Below, piece by piece: positions 1 to 5,453 of a DNA stretch of 5,453 bases. The position numbers were made by a program, and so were the translations under genes. Position 1 is the stretch's first letter; each line of letters begins with the position of its first letter. Source of the DNA: Paracoccaceae bacterium (GTDB lineage Bacteria > Pseudomonadota > Alphaproteobacteria > Rhodobacterales > Rhodobacteraceae); assembly GCA_020441345.1 (NCBI GenBank), contig JAGRMK010000286.1:1-5453 (forward strand). Direction: 5' to 3'. Under the pieces are notes generated by a model, which was not told the origin of the DNA, ran no database searches, and was given only the letters and a program-made list of their open reading frames with translations.

Positions 1-1
1 G

Positions 2-94
2 TTCGGCCCCGAGGGGCAGGTGCTGCGCCGGGGCAGCACCCTACGCGGCGTTCTGGCACCTCTGGAGCGCAAACTGCTGCGGGCGCTGGACTGA
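2..94 (+). CDS. C-terminal end of an unidentified protein (partial, 5' end outside the window)
   Basis: An open frame enters from the left edge and gives 30 codons before a TGA at 92-94. Nearly all third positions are G or C, as in the neighbouring real genes, which supports coding. The visible tail is basic and leucine-rich (it ends LERKLLRALD) and probably helical. I do not recognise the family from so little sequence. It lies 28 bp before rluA on the same strand, so the two may be co-transcribed. The low confidence reflects the short fragment. Confidence 0.55.
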   Translation, partial: FGPEGQVLRRGSTLRGVLAPLERKLLRALD

Positions 95-122
95 CCCCAC
101 CGCCGCGCGGTAAGCGAGCGGG

Positions 123-773
123 ATGACCGATTTCGTTTATGACCCGCCAGCCGACGCGCCCAAGGTGCTTTATCTCGATGACGACATCCTGGTGGCCGAG
201 AAACCCTCGGGCTTGTTGACGGTGCCCGGACGCGGAGAAGACAAGGCCGATTGCCTGATCGCGCGGCTCAGGGCGCTGTATCCGGGTGTGCTGCTGGTGC
301 ACCGACTGGATCTGGATACCTCGGGGGTGATCGTCTTCGCGATGACCCCGCAAGCGCAGGTGCATCTGAGCCGACAGTTCGAAGAACGCAAGACGCAGAA
401 ACGCTATGTCGCGCTGATCTGCGGGCACCCGGCCGAAACCCGCGGGCGCATCGATTTGCCGCTGACCGTGGATTGGCCCAACCGGCCACGCCAGATGGTC
501 TGCCACGAGACCGGGCGGCCAGCGCAGACCGACTGGAAGCTGCTGCGTCACGAAGGGGACAACAGCCGGGTGGTATTGAAACCTTTGACCGGGCGCAGCC
601 ATCAGTTGCGGGTGCATATGCTGGCAATGGGGCACCCGATCCTGGGCGACCCGCTCTATGCCACGGGCGAGGCGGCGGCCTATCCACGCCTGATGCTGCA
701 TGCCGAGGAACTGCGCCTGCGTCATCCGATGACGGGCGAAGCCAGGAGCTTTCGCGCACCCGTGCCGTTCTGA
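123..773 (+). CDS. rluA: RluA-type dual-specificity rRNA/tRNA pseudouridine synthase
   Basis: Converts uridine to pseudouridine; E. coli RluA modifies U746 of 23S rRNA and U32 of several tRNAs in the cytoplasm. The 216-residue product is close to the 219 residues of E. coli RluA and collinear with it. The early block LVAEKPSGLLTVPGR (residues 23-37) precedes the catalytic motif HRLDLDTSG at 60-68, where Asp63 should be the nucleophile. The block DWPNRPRQ at 117-124, followed by ETGRPAQT, is typical of RluA rather than RluB, RluC or RluD. LTGRSHQLRVHM at 155-166 and GHPILGDPLY at 170-179 complete the fold. No S4 RNA-binding domain is present, as expected for RluA. The ATG at 123 has only a weak purine-rich site before it (GAGCGGG). 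The short upstream gap suggests read-through from the preceding gene. It converges with ptsN. A TruC-like relative is possible but less likely. Confidence 0.95.
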   Translation: MTDFVYDPPADAPKVLYLDDDILVAEKPSGLLTVPGRGEDKADCLIARLRALYPGVLLVHRLDLDTSGVIVFAMTPQAQVHLSRQFEERKTQKRYVALICGHPAETRGRIDLPLTVDWPNRPRQMVCHETGRPAQTDWKLLRHEGDNSRVVLKPLTGRSHQLRVHMLAMGHPILGDPLYATGEAAAYPRLMLHAEELRLRHPMTGEARSFRAPVPF

Positions 774-793
774 CGCCGGCTACCCGGGTCAGG
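769..793. terminator. Hairpin covering both stop codons at the rluA/ptsN convergent junction
   Basis: CTGAC at 770-774 pairs with GTCAG at 788-792. Inside it, CCGG at 776-779 pairs with CCGG at 784-787, leaving a 4-base loop (CTAC) and one bulged G at 775: a 9-bp stem. The stem includes the rluA TGA (771-773) and the ptsN stop (789-791). Only a short T-run (798-800) follows on the plus strand, and none follows on the minus strand, so it is not a classic intrinsic terminator. A role as a two-way terminator or a 3'-end-stabilising hairpin is an inference. Confidence 0.45.
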
Positions 794-1253
794 CCGCTTT
801 GGAATCCGGCTGCTCGCAGAGAATCGCAAACAGCTTGTCTGTGTCTTCGTTGGCACGGAGCTTGGCGCAAACGGCGCTGTCGCGCAGCCGGCGCGACACC
901 AGCGCCAGCGCCTTGAGGTGTTCGACCCCGGCATCGCGCGGCGCGAACAGGGCGAAAACCAGATCGACCGGGGCACGATCGACCGAACCATAGTCGAGCG
1001 GGCGGTCCAGACGGATGAAAACCCCGCGCACGCGTTCGATCCCGTCGATTCGGGCGTGGGGCAAGGCCACGCCATGACCGACACCGGTCGGCCCAAGGCT
1101 CTCGCGCTCTTGCAGGGCATCAATGGCAAGGGACACGTCGATCTGATGCGCGGTGGCAGCGATTTCGGCGAGGTCCTGGAACAGGCGTTTCTTGCTTTTC
1201 ACAGCGTTGCAAACCCGGATGGCTTCGGGCGTCAACAAATCAGCCAATTCCAT
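789..1253 (-). CDS. ptsN: Nitrogen-regulatory PTS protein EIIA-Ntr
   Basis: Last phosphate acceptor of the nitrogen-related phosphotransferase chain (EI-Ntr, NPr/HPr, EIIA-Ntr). It regulates by protein contact rather than moving sugar; known effects in other bacteria include potassium handling and nitrogen/carbon balance. The product is 154 residues, normal for the family, and is one PTS EIIA type-2 domain. The phosphorylated histidine should be His66 in GVGHGVALPHARID (57-70). Downstream, LVFALFAPRDAGVEHLKALA (98-117) is the usual EIIA-Ntr core with a conserved histidine (His112). I start at the ATG at 1253 because AGGGG lies 6 bases upstream (1260-1264). A frame 18 codons longer would begin inside the stem of the upstream hairpin and add non-conserved residues. 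It is the last gene of the rpoN cluster here; no rapZ or npr follows, as convergent rluA begins at once. Confidence 0.96.
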   Translation of the reverse strand: MELADLLTPEAIRVCNAVKSKKRLFQDLAEIAATAHQIDVSLAIDALQERESLGPTGVGHGVALPHARIDGIERVRGVFIRLDRPLDYGSVDRAPVDLVFALFAPRDAGVEHLKALALVSRRLRDSAVCAKLRANEDTDKLFAILCEQPDSKAA

Positions 1254-1284
1254 GCAGTACCCCTGCTTTTCTGGTCTTCTGGGC

Positions 1285-1312
1285 GGCCCCCGGCGCGGAT
1301 GCGCCAAGGGCC
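1285..1312 (-). promoter_or_regulatory. Strong 12-bp hairpin between hpf and ptsN
   Basis: In the minus-strand RNA, GGCCCUUGGCGC (from 1312-1301) pairs along its whole length with GCGCCGGGGGCC (from 1296-1285) around a 4-base loop AUCC. Two of the twelve pairs are G-U; in plus-strand RNA these become A-C mismatches, so the full structure exists only in the hpf-ptsN direction. No U-run follows, so simple intrinsic termination is unlikely. It starts 11 bases after the hpf stop and ends about 30 bases before the ptsN start. A role in mRNA processing, 3' protection of the hpf message or partial attenuation is an inference. Confidence 0.6.
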
Positions 1313-1322
1313 TGACCGTGTA

Positions 1323-1889
1323 TCAATCCGGGTCGATCCACCCGATGTTGCCGTCTTCGCGCCGATGGACCACGTTGATCCGACCGTGCCGCTCGTTGCG
1401 GAACACCAGAACGTCCGAATGCCCCAGTTCCATTTGCATCACCGCCTCACCAACCGAAATCGACGGAATACGCGTTTCCATCTCCGCGATGATCATCGGC
1501 TGCAACGAATCCGGCTCTTCGCCCTCCGACCCCTCGTCAGCGGCGAGGATATACGACGGAGCGCCGGCGAATTCAACGGGCGCAATGCGCTCGCGGTGAT
1601 GGTCCTTCAGACGCCGCTTGTAGCGACGCAACTGCTTGTCCATCCGCTCGTTGCAGGCGTCGAAGGCGGCGTAAATATCGGCGGCCCGGCCCTTGGCCTG
1701 GGCTGTCAACCCACTGGAAAGATGAACCGTCGCTTCGCATACAAGATTGTGGGCATCGCGGGAAAACACGACATAGGCGTCGGTCGGGCGCTGAGAGTAT
1801 TTCTCCATCACCTCGCCGAGTTCATCTTTGACATGCGTTTGCAATGCATCGCCGATATCGATTTGTTTTCCGCTGATTTGATACCGCAT
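1323..1889 (-). CDS. hpf: Long-form ribosome hibernation promoting factor
   Basis: Binds the decoding region of the 30S subunit in slow growth or stress. The long form also dimerises through its C-terminal domain to form inactive 100S ribosomes. The 188-residue product has both parts. Residues 1-100 are the S30AE/RaiA domain (starts MRYQISGKQIDIGDAL; YAAFDACNERMDKQLRRYKRR at about 73-93 is the basic helix that contacts rRNA). A poorly conserved acidic linker follows at about 103-128 (DEGSEGEEPD). Residues 130-188 are the dimerisation domain (PSISVGEAVMQMEL, then VLVFRNERHGRINVVHRREDG). The ATG at 1889 is chosen because AAGGAG lies 6 bases upstream and residue 2 onward aligns with the family; the longer open frame runs back into rpoN. 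The spacer after rpoN is 79 bp, wider than the rnd-to-rpoN spacers, which may allow separate control. Confidence 0.96.
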   Translation of the reverse strand: MRYQISGKQIDIGDALQTHVKDELGEVMEKYSQRPTDAYVVFSRDAHNLVCEATVHLSSGLTAQAKGRAADIYAAFDACNERMDKQLRRYKRRLKDHHRERIAPVEFAGAPSYILAADEGSEGEEPDSLQPMIIAEMETRIPSISVGEAVMQMELGHSDVLVFRNERHGRINVVHRREDGNIGWIDPD

Positions 1890-1895
1890 GGGCCT

Positions 1896-1901
1896 CTCCT
1901 T
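1896..1901 (-). promoter_or_regulatory. Near-consensus Shine-Dalgarno site of hpf
   Basis: The minus strand reads AAGGAG, 6 bases before the hpf ATG. It is the strongest ribosome binding site in the window. It fixes the start at 1889 and fits a need for high HPF output from one message. Confidence 0.85.
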
Positions 1902-1915
1902 TTTGTCACGGACAA

Positions 1916-1947
1916 CCCGGGACCAACGTGGACCGGGCGTTTCCGCC
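1916..1947 (-). promoter_or_regulatory. Possible small hairpins in the rpoN-hpf spacer
   Basis: The 79-bp spacer holds two overlapping, mutually exclusive stems. GGCG (from 1947-1944) pairs with CGCC (from 1939-1936) around GAAA, a GNRA-type loop in the minus-strand RNA. CCCGG (from 1937-1933) pairs with CCGGG (from 1920-1916) around a larger loop, with two inner pairs. Both stems are short and could be chance in such GC-rich DNA. I see no convincing sigma-70 or sigma-54 promoter in the spacer. Confidence 0.25.
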
Positions 1948-1968
1948 ATTTCGGCCTGTCGTTGCGGA

Positions 1969-3258
1969 TCAGTCCCTGCCCCGCTCGACCCGTCTGGCAA
2001 TCGCCAGTCGGCGCCGCGCCGAGGACGAAGGAATGCGCAGGCCTTGCCTGTATTTGGCGACAGTTCGGCGGGCGATGTCAATTCCTTCCGCACGCAGTTT
2101 CTCGACAAGTGAGTCATCGGAAAGCGGTTGCAACGCGGCTTCGGCGGCAATCAGATCCGCCAGCCTTTTTTGCACGGCACGCGCCGCAATCGGGCCCGCC
2201 GGACCCGGCACCGCCGCCGAAAAAAAGACCGACAGCGGCCAAAGCCGCCCATCCACGTCTATCGCCTTGCCCGCCACGGCGCGGCTGACTGTCGACGGGT
2301 GCAACCCCAGTTCCGCAGCCAGCGCGACCCTCGACGCGGGCTTCAGCGCCCCGGGGCCATCCGAAAAGAATAGCTCTTGTTCGCGCAAAAGCCAGTCACC
2401 AATGCGCGACAGGGTGCGACCGCGTTGCTCCAGGGCCTCGATCATCGCGCGAGCCTGTGCCAGAAGCTCGGGCGCGAACCCGTCGGCGGCAGCCCGGCGG
2501 ACCAGCGACTCATCCAGATACAGCCGTGGGCGCGAGGTCTCGTCCTGCACCACCGCGAGCATACCGGCACCGCGCCGCTCCAGCCGCAGATCGGGACGCA
2601 GGACGACAGGCTCGGCGCCGCGCGTATCCACGATCGGCCGCGGCGAGAGCCCGCGCAACAGGTCGGCACGCGCGCGCAGGGCCTTCCCATCGAGGCCCAG
2701 CGCCGCTTCAAGCGCTGCCCAGTCGCGTCGCGCGAAGACGGAAAGATGCGCCACCGTCACCTCGGCATCCGCCGGATCCAGCCCCTTGTCGACAAGTTGC
2801 AGATGCAGGCATTCTGTCAGGCTGCGCGCCGCGATGCCGGCCGGTTCACAGCCCTGAACCACCCGCAAGGCCGCCTCCAGGGCGGCGACGGGCAGCGCCG
2901 TTTCGGTGGCCAACTCATTCAGGTCAGCGTCCAGCATGCCGTCTTCGCGCAGTTCTGCGACCAGGAAATCGGTCAGTGCCGCGGTTTGCGGATCCAGCGG
3001 CAGACGCGCCAGTTGTCGCCGCAGATCTTCCTGAAACCCTGCCTCGACGGCGGCTGTCTGCACGTCCGGCAAGGATGGGCCATCGCCCCGGCGTTGCGGC
3101 GCCTCGAACACCAGAAACGGGTTTCGCGCGGCGATCCGCGCCACCTCTTCCGCCAAGTCAAGCGGCCCCATGCGCAGGATCGCCAGCCGCGATCGCAGGC
3201 CGGGAGTCAGCGCCATGCGCTGCCGGGCTCGCAGTTCCAGGCGCGGTGTCAGCGCCAT
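1969..3258 (-). CDS. rpoN: RNA polymerase sigma-54 factor
   Basis: Directs RNA polymerase to -24/-12 promoters and needs an AAA+ enhancer-binding protein for open complex formation. From the ATG at 3258 the product is 429 residues, shorter than the 477 of E. coli. Region I (about 1-52) has the right layout (LELRARQRMALTPGLRSRLAIL, split here as LELRARQRMALTP then GLRSRLAIL) but only one glutamine. The core-binding region includes CEPAGIAARSLTECLHLQL at 137-155. REQELFFSDGPGALKP (292-307) leads into the helix-turn-helix VALAAELGLHPSTVSRAVAG at 311-330. The RpoN box ARRTVAKYR is intact at 396-404, followed by IPSSSARRR. After the HTH, the segment where E. coli-type proteins have TPRG reads DVDG. 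The gene sits between lptB and hpf as in many proteobacteria, so it is probably the principal rpoN, though Rhodobacterales can carry extra copies. Confidence 0.95.
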   Translation of the reverse strand: MALTPRLELRARQRMALTPGLRSRLAILRMGPLDLAEEVARIAARNPFLVFEAPQRRGDGPSLPDVQTAAVEAGFQEDLRRQLARLPLDPQTAALTDFLVAELREDGMLDADLNELATETALPVAALEAALRVVQGCEPAGIAARSLTECLHLQLVDKGLDPADAEVTVAHLSVFARRDWAALEAALGLDGKALRARADLLRGLSPRPIVDTRGAEPVVLRPDLRLERRGAGMLAVVQDETSRPRLYLDESLVRRAAADGFAPELLAQARAMIEALEQRGRTLSRIGDWLLREQELFFSDGPGALKPASRVALAAELGLHPSTVSRAVAGKAIDVDGRLWPLSVFFSAAVPGPAGPIAARAVQKRLADLIAAEAALQPLSDDSLVEKLRAEGIDIARRTVAKYRQGLRIPSSSARRRLAIARRVERGRD

Positions 3259-3265
3259 AGACACG

Positions 3266-3271
3266 CCTCCC
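3266..3271 (-). promoter_or_regulatory. Shine-Dalgarno site that decides the rpoN start
   Basis: GGGAGG on the minus strand directly follows the lptB stop codon (3272-3274). It is 7 bases from the ATG at 3258 but would be only 1 base from the in-frame GTG at 3264. The ATG is therefore the better start, and the layout implies coupling of rpoN translation to lptB. Confidence 0.75.
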
Positions 3272-4012
3272 TCAGCGGAAACTGTCCCCCAGATAGACGC
3301 GGCGCACGTCTTCGTCGTCCACCACCTCCTGAGGTGTGCCGCTCATCAGCACGATTCCATCATGCAGGATATAGGCCCGATCCACGATCTCAAGCGTCTC
3401 GCGGACATTGTGATCGGTAATCAGCACCCCGATACCGCGCCGCGTCAGGTCCGAGACCAGCGACCGGATATCACCGACGGCGATCGGGTCGACCCCGGCA
3501 AAAGGCTCGTCCAGCAGCACAAATGACGGATCCGACGCCAGGCAGCGCGCGATTTCGGCGCGGCGCCTTTCGCCGCCCGACAGCGCGAGCGCCGGCGATT
3601 TGCGCAGCCGCGTGATCGAGAATTCGGCCAGCAGTTCTTCCAGCCGCGCAGCGCGTTCGGCGCGGTCAGGCACGGCGAGTTCCAGAATCGCCATGATGTT
3701 GTCTTCGACCGACAGCCCCCGGAAAATCGACATTTCCTGCGGCAAATAGCCGATTCCGCGGCGCGCGCGGCGATACATCGGCCAACCCGAAACATCGGTC
3801 CCGTCGATGATCACCCGGCCGCCATCGGCCGGCACGAGACCCGCCACGCAGTAAAAGCACGTGGTCTTGCCCGAGCCATTTGGGCCCAGCAACGCAACAA
3901 CCTCGCCCCGGTCCAGAGACAGGTCGATCCCGCGCAGGATCGGGCGGCGCTTGTAGCTTTTTTGCAGGCCGATGACCTGCAAGCCGCCGCTTGGCTCTGC
4001 GGTGTCCGTCAT
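3272..4012 (-). CDS. lptB: Lipopolysaccharide export ABC transporter ATPase LptB
   Basis: Cytoplasmic ATPase dimer that powers the LptFG permease to pull LPS from the inner membrane into the LptC-LptA bridge. The 246-residue product is one ABC domain. The Walker A is GPNGSGKTT (43-51), with Ser where E. coli LptB has Ala. The Q-loop and following block YLPQEMSIFRGLSVEDNIMAIL, split as YLPQEMSIF (89-97) and RGLSVEDNIMAIL (98-110), closely match the LptB coupling region. The signature is LSGGERRR (144-151), Walker B is FVLLDEP (164-170), the D-loop is GVD, and the switch histidine is His201 (TDHNVRETL). The C-terminus RRVYLGDSFR keeps the LptB-specific tail, which separates it from the related branched-chain amino acid ATPases LivG and LivF. 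The start lies 6 bp after the lptA stop, with no strong SD of its own, so coupling is likely. The lptFG permease genes are not in this window. Confidence 0.97.
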   Translation of the reverse strand: MTDTAEPSGGLQVIGLQKSYKRRPILRGIDLSLDRGEVVALLGPNGSGKTTCFYCVAGLVPADGGRVIIDGTDVSGWPMYRRARRGIGYLPQEMSIFRGLSVEDNIMAILELAVPDRAERAARLEELLAEFSITRLRKSPALALSGGERRRAEIARCLASDPSFVLLDEPFAGVDPIAVGDIRSLVSDLTRRGIGVLITDHNVRETLEIVDRAYILHDGIVLMSGTPQEVVDDEDVRRVYLGDSFR

Positions 4013-4018
4013 GATGCG

Positions 4019-4513
4019 TCAGTCCATCCGGATGATTGTCCGGACCCGCCCGATCATCCGGCCGGACCCGGCCCGCAGATCGGCGATGAACCGTTCGCCC
4101 GACAGCAGATTGGGCCCCTGCACCAACACCACGTCCCCCGACATTTCCAGCTCCTGGCTGGCCATCCGGTAGACCGCGCGCTGCGCCTCGATGGCTTCGG
4201 TTTCGGTCACCATCGTGACATCGCCCAGCGCGGTCAGGGTGCCGATGCGGCGCGTGCCCGACCGGGCGCCCGTTTCGTATTCCAGTCGCAGCGACTGGGC
4301 CGAGATCCGCATCCCGCCCTGAACCGCCAACACATTGCCCGAAAAGACCGAAGCGCCAGAGGTTTGATCCACTTCCAGCTGATCCGCTGTCACCTCGAGC
4401 GCGCTGCCGTCCAGCCGCAGCGACGAGCCGAAGTTGAATTGCACATCCTGCGCAGACGCGGGCGCGCCCACACACAGCGCGACAAGGATCAGGCTCAGGA
4501 CGAGACGCAGCAT
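4019..4513 (-). CDS. lptA: Periplasmic LPS bridge protein LptA (OstA-like)
   Basis: Periplasmic protein whose stacked beta-jellyroll units carry LPS from LptC to the outer-membrane LptDE. The 164-residue precursor has a clear Sec signal peptide: a short basic start, a hydrophobic core (LVLSLILVALCVGA), then a likely signal peptidase I site ASA|QD after residue 21. The mature part, about 38-150, shows the repeating beta pattern of the OstA/LptA domain: LEVTADQLEVDQTSGASVFSGNV, split as LEVTADQLEVDQ (39-50) and TSGASVFSGNV (51-61), then MRISAQSLRLEY (68-79), ALGDVTMVTETEAIEAQRAVY (95-115 in part) and LLSGERFIADL (136-146). Cys14 is inside the signal core and does not make a lipobox. GAGGAG (4520-4525) lies 6 bases before the ATG and overlaps the lptC stop. 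Confidence 0.93.
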   Translation of the reverse strand: MLRLVLSLILVALCVGAPASAQDVQFNFGSSLRLDGSALEVTADQLEVDQTSGASVFSGNVLAVQGGMRISAQSLRLEYETGARSGTRRIGTLTALGDVTMVTETEAIEAQRAVYRMASQELEMSGDVVLVQGPNLLSGERFIADLRAGSGRMIGRVRTIIRMD

Positions 4514-4519
4514 TCAGAG

Positions 4520-4525
4520 CTCCTC
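4520..4525 (-). promoter_or_regulatory. lptA Shine-Dalgarno site overlapping the lptC stop codon
   Basis: GAGGAG on the minus strand shares two bases with the TGA of lptC (4524-4526) and lies 6 bases before the lptA ATG at 4513. A ribosome finishing lptC would uncover or re-use this site, an arrangement that suits balanced output of the two partners. Confidence 0.7.
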
Positions 4526-5141
4526 AATTCTCAGGCTGATATAACAACCGCACACCGCCCCCGAAAACAAGCATATAACCGGCACTATCCGCAGAATCGG
4601 TGCGCAATACCATGTTTCCGGCGCGGATTTCCCCTGCTGGGGCAAGCCCGGATACCGTCCCCGGCGACTCGACCCGCGTTGTGTCCAGCAAACCGACTAT
4701 CCGCTCGCTGGTCAACCGATACCCGGGCGTTGCGATGATTTCCAGCCCGCCGCTCATTTCGAAGCGCCCGGTTCCGCGATCGAGAATGCCATTCTCGGAC
4801 CGCGCCATCAGGGTTTCGCCGCCTTCGCCCTCGATCAGCAGATCAAGCCCCGTGACCTCCAGTCGCAGCGCCGCGCGCGGGTCCGACCGCGTGGTTTCGG
4901 TGGCGATGGTCAACGCTGCCCCGTCTTCGGTGACGCCGGCGAAGCGCGCACCGGACAGGCGCGGGTCGCGCGCGCGCTCCTGCACATCGATATCCGCCAT
5001 GGGTATCGCCTGCGTCGGGTCAATTGTGCGCGCCAGCAGGAACACCAGCGACAGCAGGATCAGCGCCGTCAGCGGCAACACGACCTTGGCGATGCCGACG
5101 ATGCGGGAATACCCGGCGCGCTGCGTGATCGGGCCGGCCAT
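4524..5141 (-). CDS. lptC: LPS export periplasmic anchor protein LptC
   Basis: Bitopic inner-membrane protein that takes LPS from LptB2FG and hands it to LptA. The 205-residue product (E. coli LptC is 191) begins with a short cytoplasmic stretch, then one membrane segment at about 15-38 (VVLPLTALILLSLVFLLA core), with the rest facing the periplasm. The region from about 50 to 200 is predicted beta-rich, with motifs such as GARFAGVTEDG (64-74), LDLLIEGEGGETLMARSENGILD in two halves (99-110, 111-121) and GRFEMSGGLEI (125-135), matching the alternating pattern of LptC/YrbK. Family similarity in alphaproteobacteria is weak, so the call also rests on the membrane anchor and the position before lptA and lptB. 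The ATG at 5141 follows the rnd stop by 9 bp; GAGG near that stop can serve as its ribosome binding site. Confidence 0.88.
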   Translation of the reverse strand: MAGPITQRAGYSRIVGIAKVVLPLTALILLSLVFLLARTIDPTQAIPMADIDVQERARDPRLSGARFAGVTEDGAALTIATETTRSDPRAALRLEVTGLDLLIEGEGGETLMARSENGILDRGTGRFEMSGGLEIIATPGYRLTSERIVGLLDTTRVESPGTVSGLAPAGEIRAGNMVLRTDSADSAGYMLVFGGGVRLLYQPEN

Positions 5142-5150
5142 GACGGTGCC

Positions 5151-5453
5151 TCAATGCGAAAAGATGTCGATCTCTGGCCATCCCGCCAGATCGAGCGCCG
5201 CGCGATGCGGCAGAAAGTCGAAACAGGCGCGCGCGGTCTCGCTGCGGCCCTCGCGTTCCAGCATCGCCTCAAGCCCCGCCTTGAGCTGGTGCAGATACAG
5301 AACGTCCGAGGCCGCGTAATCCTGCTGCGCGCGGGTGATCTCGGCGGCGCCCCAATCACTCGACTGTTGCATCTTCGAGATATCGACGCCCAGCATTTCC
5401 GACAGCAGGTATTTCAGCCCGTGTCGGTCGGTATAGGTGCGCACCATCTTCGA
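5151..5453 (-). CDS. rnd: RNase D-like 3'-5' exonuclease (partial, N-terminus outside the window)
   Basis: DEDD-family exonuclease that trims RNA 3' ends such as tRNA precursors. The window shows the last 100 residues and the TGA at 5151-5153. The visible part has VRTYTDRHGLKYLLSEMLGV, then ISKMQQSSDWGAAEI, typical of RNase D, and the Exo III motif DYAASDVLYL, where the Tyr and Asp four residues apart identify a DEDDy enzyme. It ends soon after, with FDFLPHRAALDLAGWPEIDIFSH, split here as FDFLPHRAALDLAG and WPEIDIFSH. There is no room for the HRDC domains of E. coli RNase D, so this is the short single-domain form of alphaproteobacteria. Exo I and II lie beyond the edge and cannot be checked. 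It sits 9 bp before lptC and probably shares its transcript. Confidence 0.9.
   Translation of the reverse strand, partial: SKMVRTYTDRHGLKYLLSEMLGVDISKMQQSSDWGAAEITRAQQDYAASDVLYLHQLKAGLEAMLEREGRSETARACFDFLPHRAALDLAGWPEIDIFSH

Noticed and set aside
251..916. Long open frames in other phases across rluA on both strands
   Set aside because: They overlap a gene with a clear catalytic motif and end-to-end family match; they are GC-driven shadows.
1900..1930. Sigma-54-like promoter before hpf (minus strand TTGGTCCCGGGTTGTC)
   Set aside because: The GG and the TTG-like element are one base too close, and the final GC is missing. Sigma-54 promoters tolerate little change in this spacing.
918..2288. 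A 456-codon open frame on the plus strand opposite ptsN, hpf and the end of rpoN
   Set aside because: It is antisense to three well-supported genes. Its protein is rich in Arg, Pro, His and Gln with no recognisable domain, as expected for a shadow frame in high-GC DNA.
2377..3420. A 347-codon plus-strand open frame opposite rpoN
   Set aside because: Same reason: it mirrors the codon structure of rpoN, and its low-complexity composition matches no family I know.
4451..4513. LptA as a lipoprotein, because of Cys14 in the signal peptide
   Set aside because: The residues before the cysteine (V-A-L) do not fit a lipobox, since Leu at -1 is not accepted. A good signal peptidase I site, ASA|QD, follows.
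1..5453. Mobile element, CRISPR array, tRNA/rRNA gene or defence system
   Set aside because: No repeats, transposase, integrase or structural RNA signature seen. All recognised genes are core functions with uniform composition.

Overview
The window looks like ordinary chromosome from a high-GC alphaproteobacterium, most likely of the Rhodobacterales. The reasons are the very high GC at third codon positions, the gene order rnd-lptC-lptA-lptB-rpoN-hpf-ptsN, a short single-domain RNase D next to lptC, and a single long-form HPF. The taxonomic call is an inference from gene order and protein character, not from a database search.

Layout. On the plus strand, the left edge holds the last 30 codons of an unidentified gene (2-94). 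After 28 bp comes rluA (123-773), a pseudouridine synthase. Everything else is on the minus strand and reads right to left: the C-terminal part of an RNase D-like exonuclease (rnd, cut by the right edge), lptC, lptA, lptB, rpoN (sigma-54), hpf (ribosome hibernation factor) and ptsN (EIIA-Ntr). rluA and ptsN converge with only 15 bp between their stop codons, and a hairpin covers both stops.

How the genes fit together. lptC, lptA and lptB encode the inner-membrane/periplasm half of the lipopolysaccharide export bridge: membrane anchor, periplasmic bridge protein and ATPase. rpoN, hpf and ptsN are the well-known proteobacterial 'rpoN cluster', linking sigma-54, ribosome hibernation and the nitrogen-related phosphotransferase system. 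From rnd to rpoN the spacers are only 6-13 bp and Shine-Dalgarno sites touch or overlap upstream stop codons, which points to one translationally coupled transcript. hpf and ptsN follow after wider spacers (79 and 69 bp). The second spacer holds a strong 12-bp hairpin whose two G-U pairs form only in the minus-strand RNA. This suggests differential stability or processing of the distal part of the operon.

No mobile element, CRISPR array, tRNA, rRNA or clearly new system is visible. The points most worth a second look are the unusual sigma-54 (glutamine-poor region I and an altered segment after the helix-turn-helix) and the hairpins between hpf and ptsN and at the ptsN/rluA junction.
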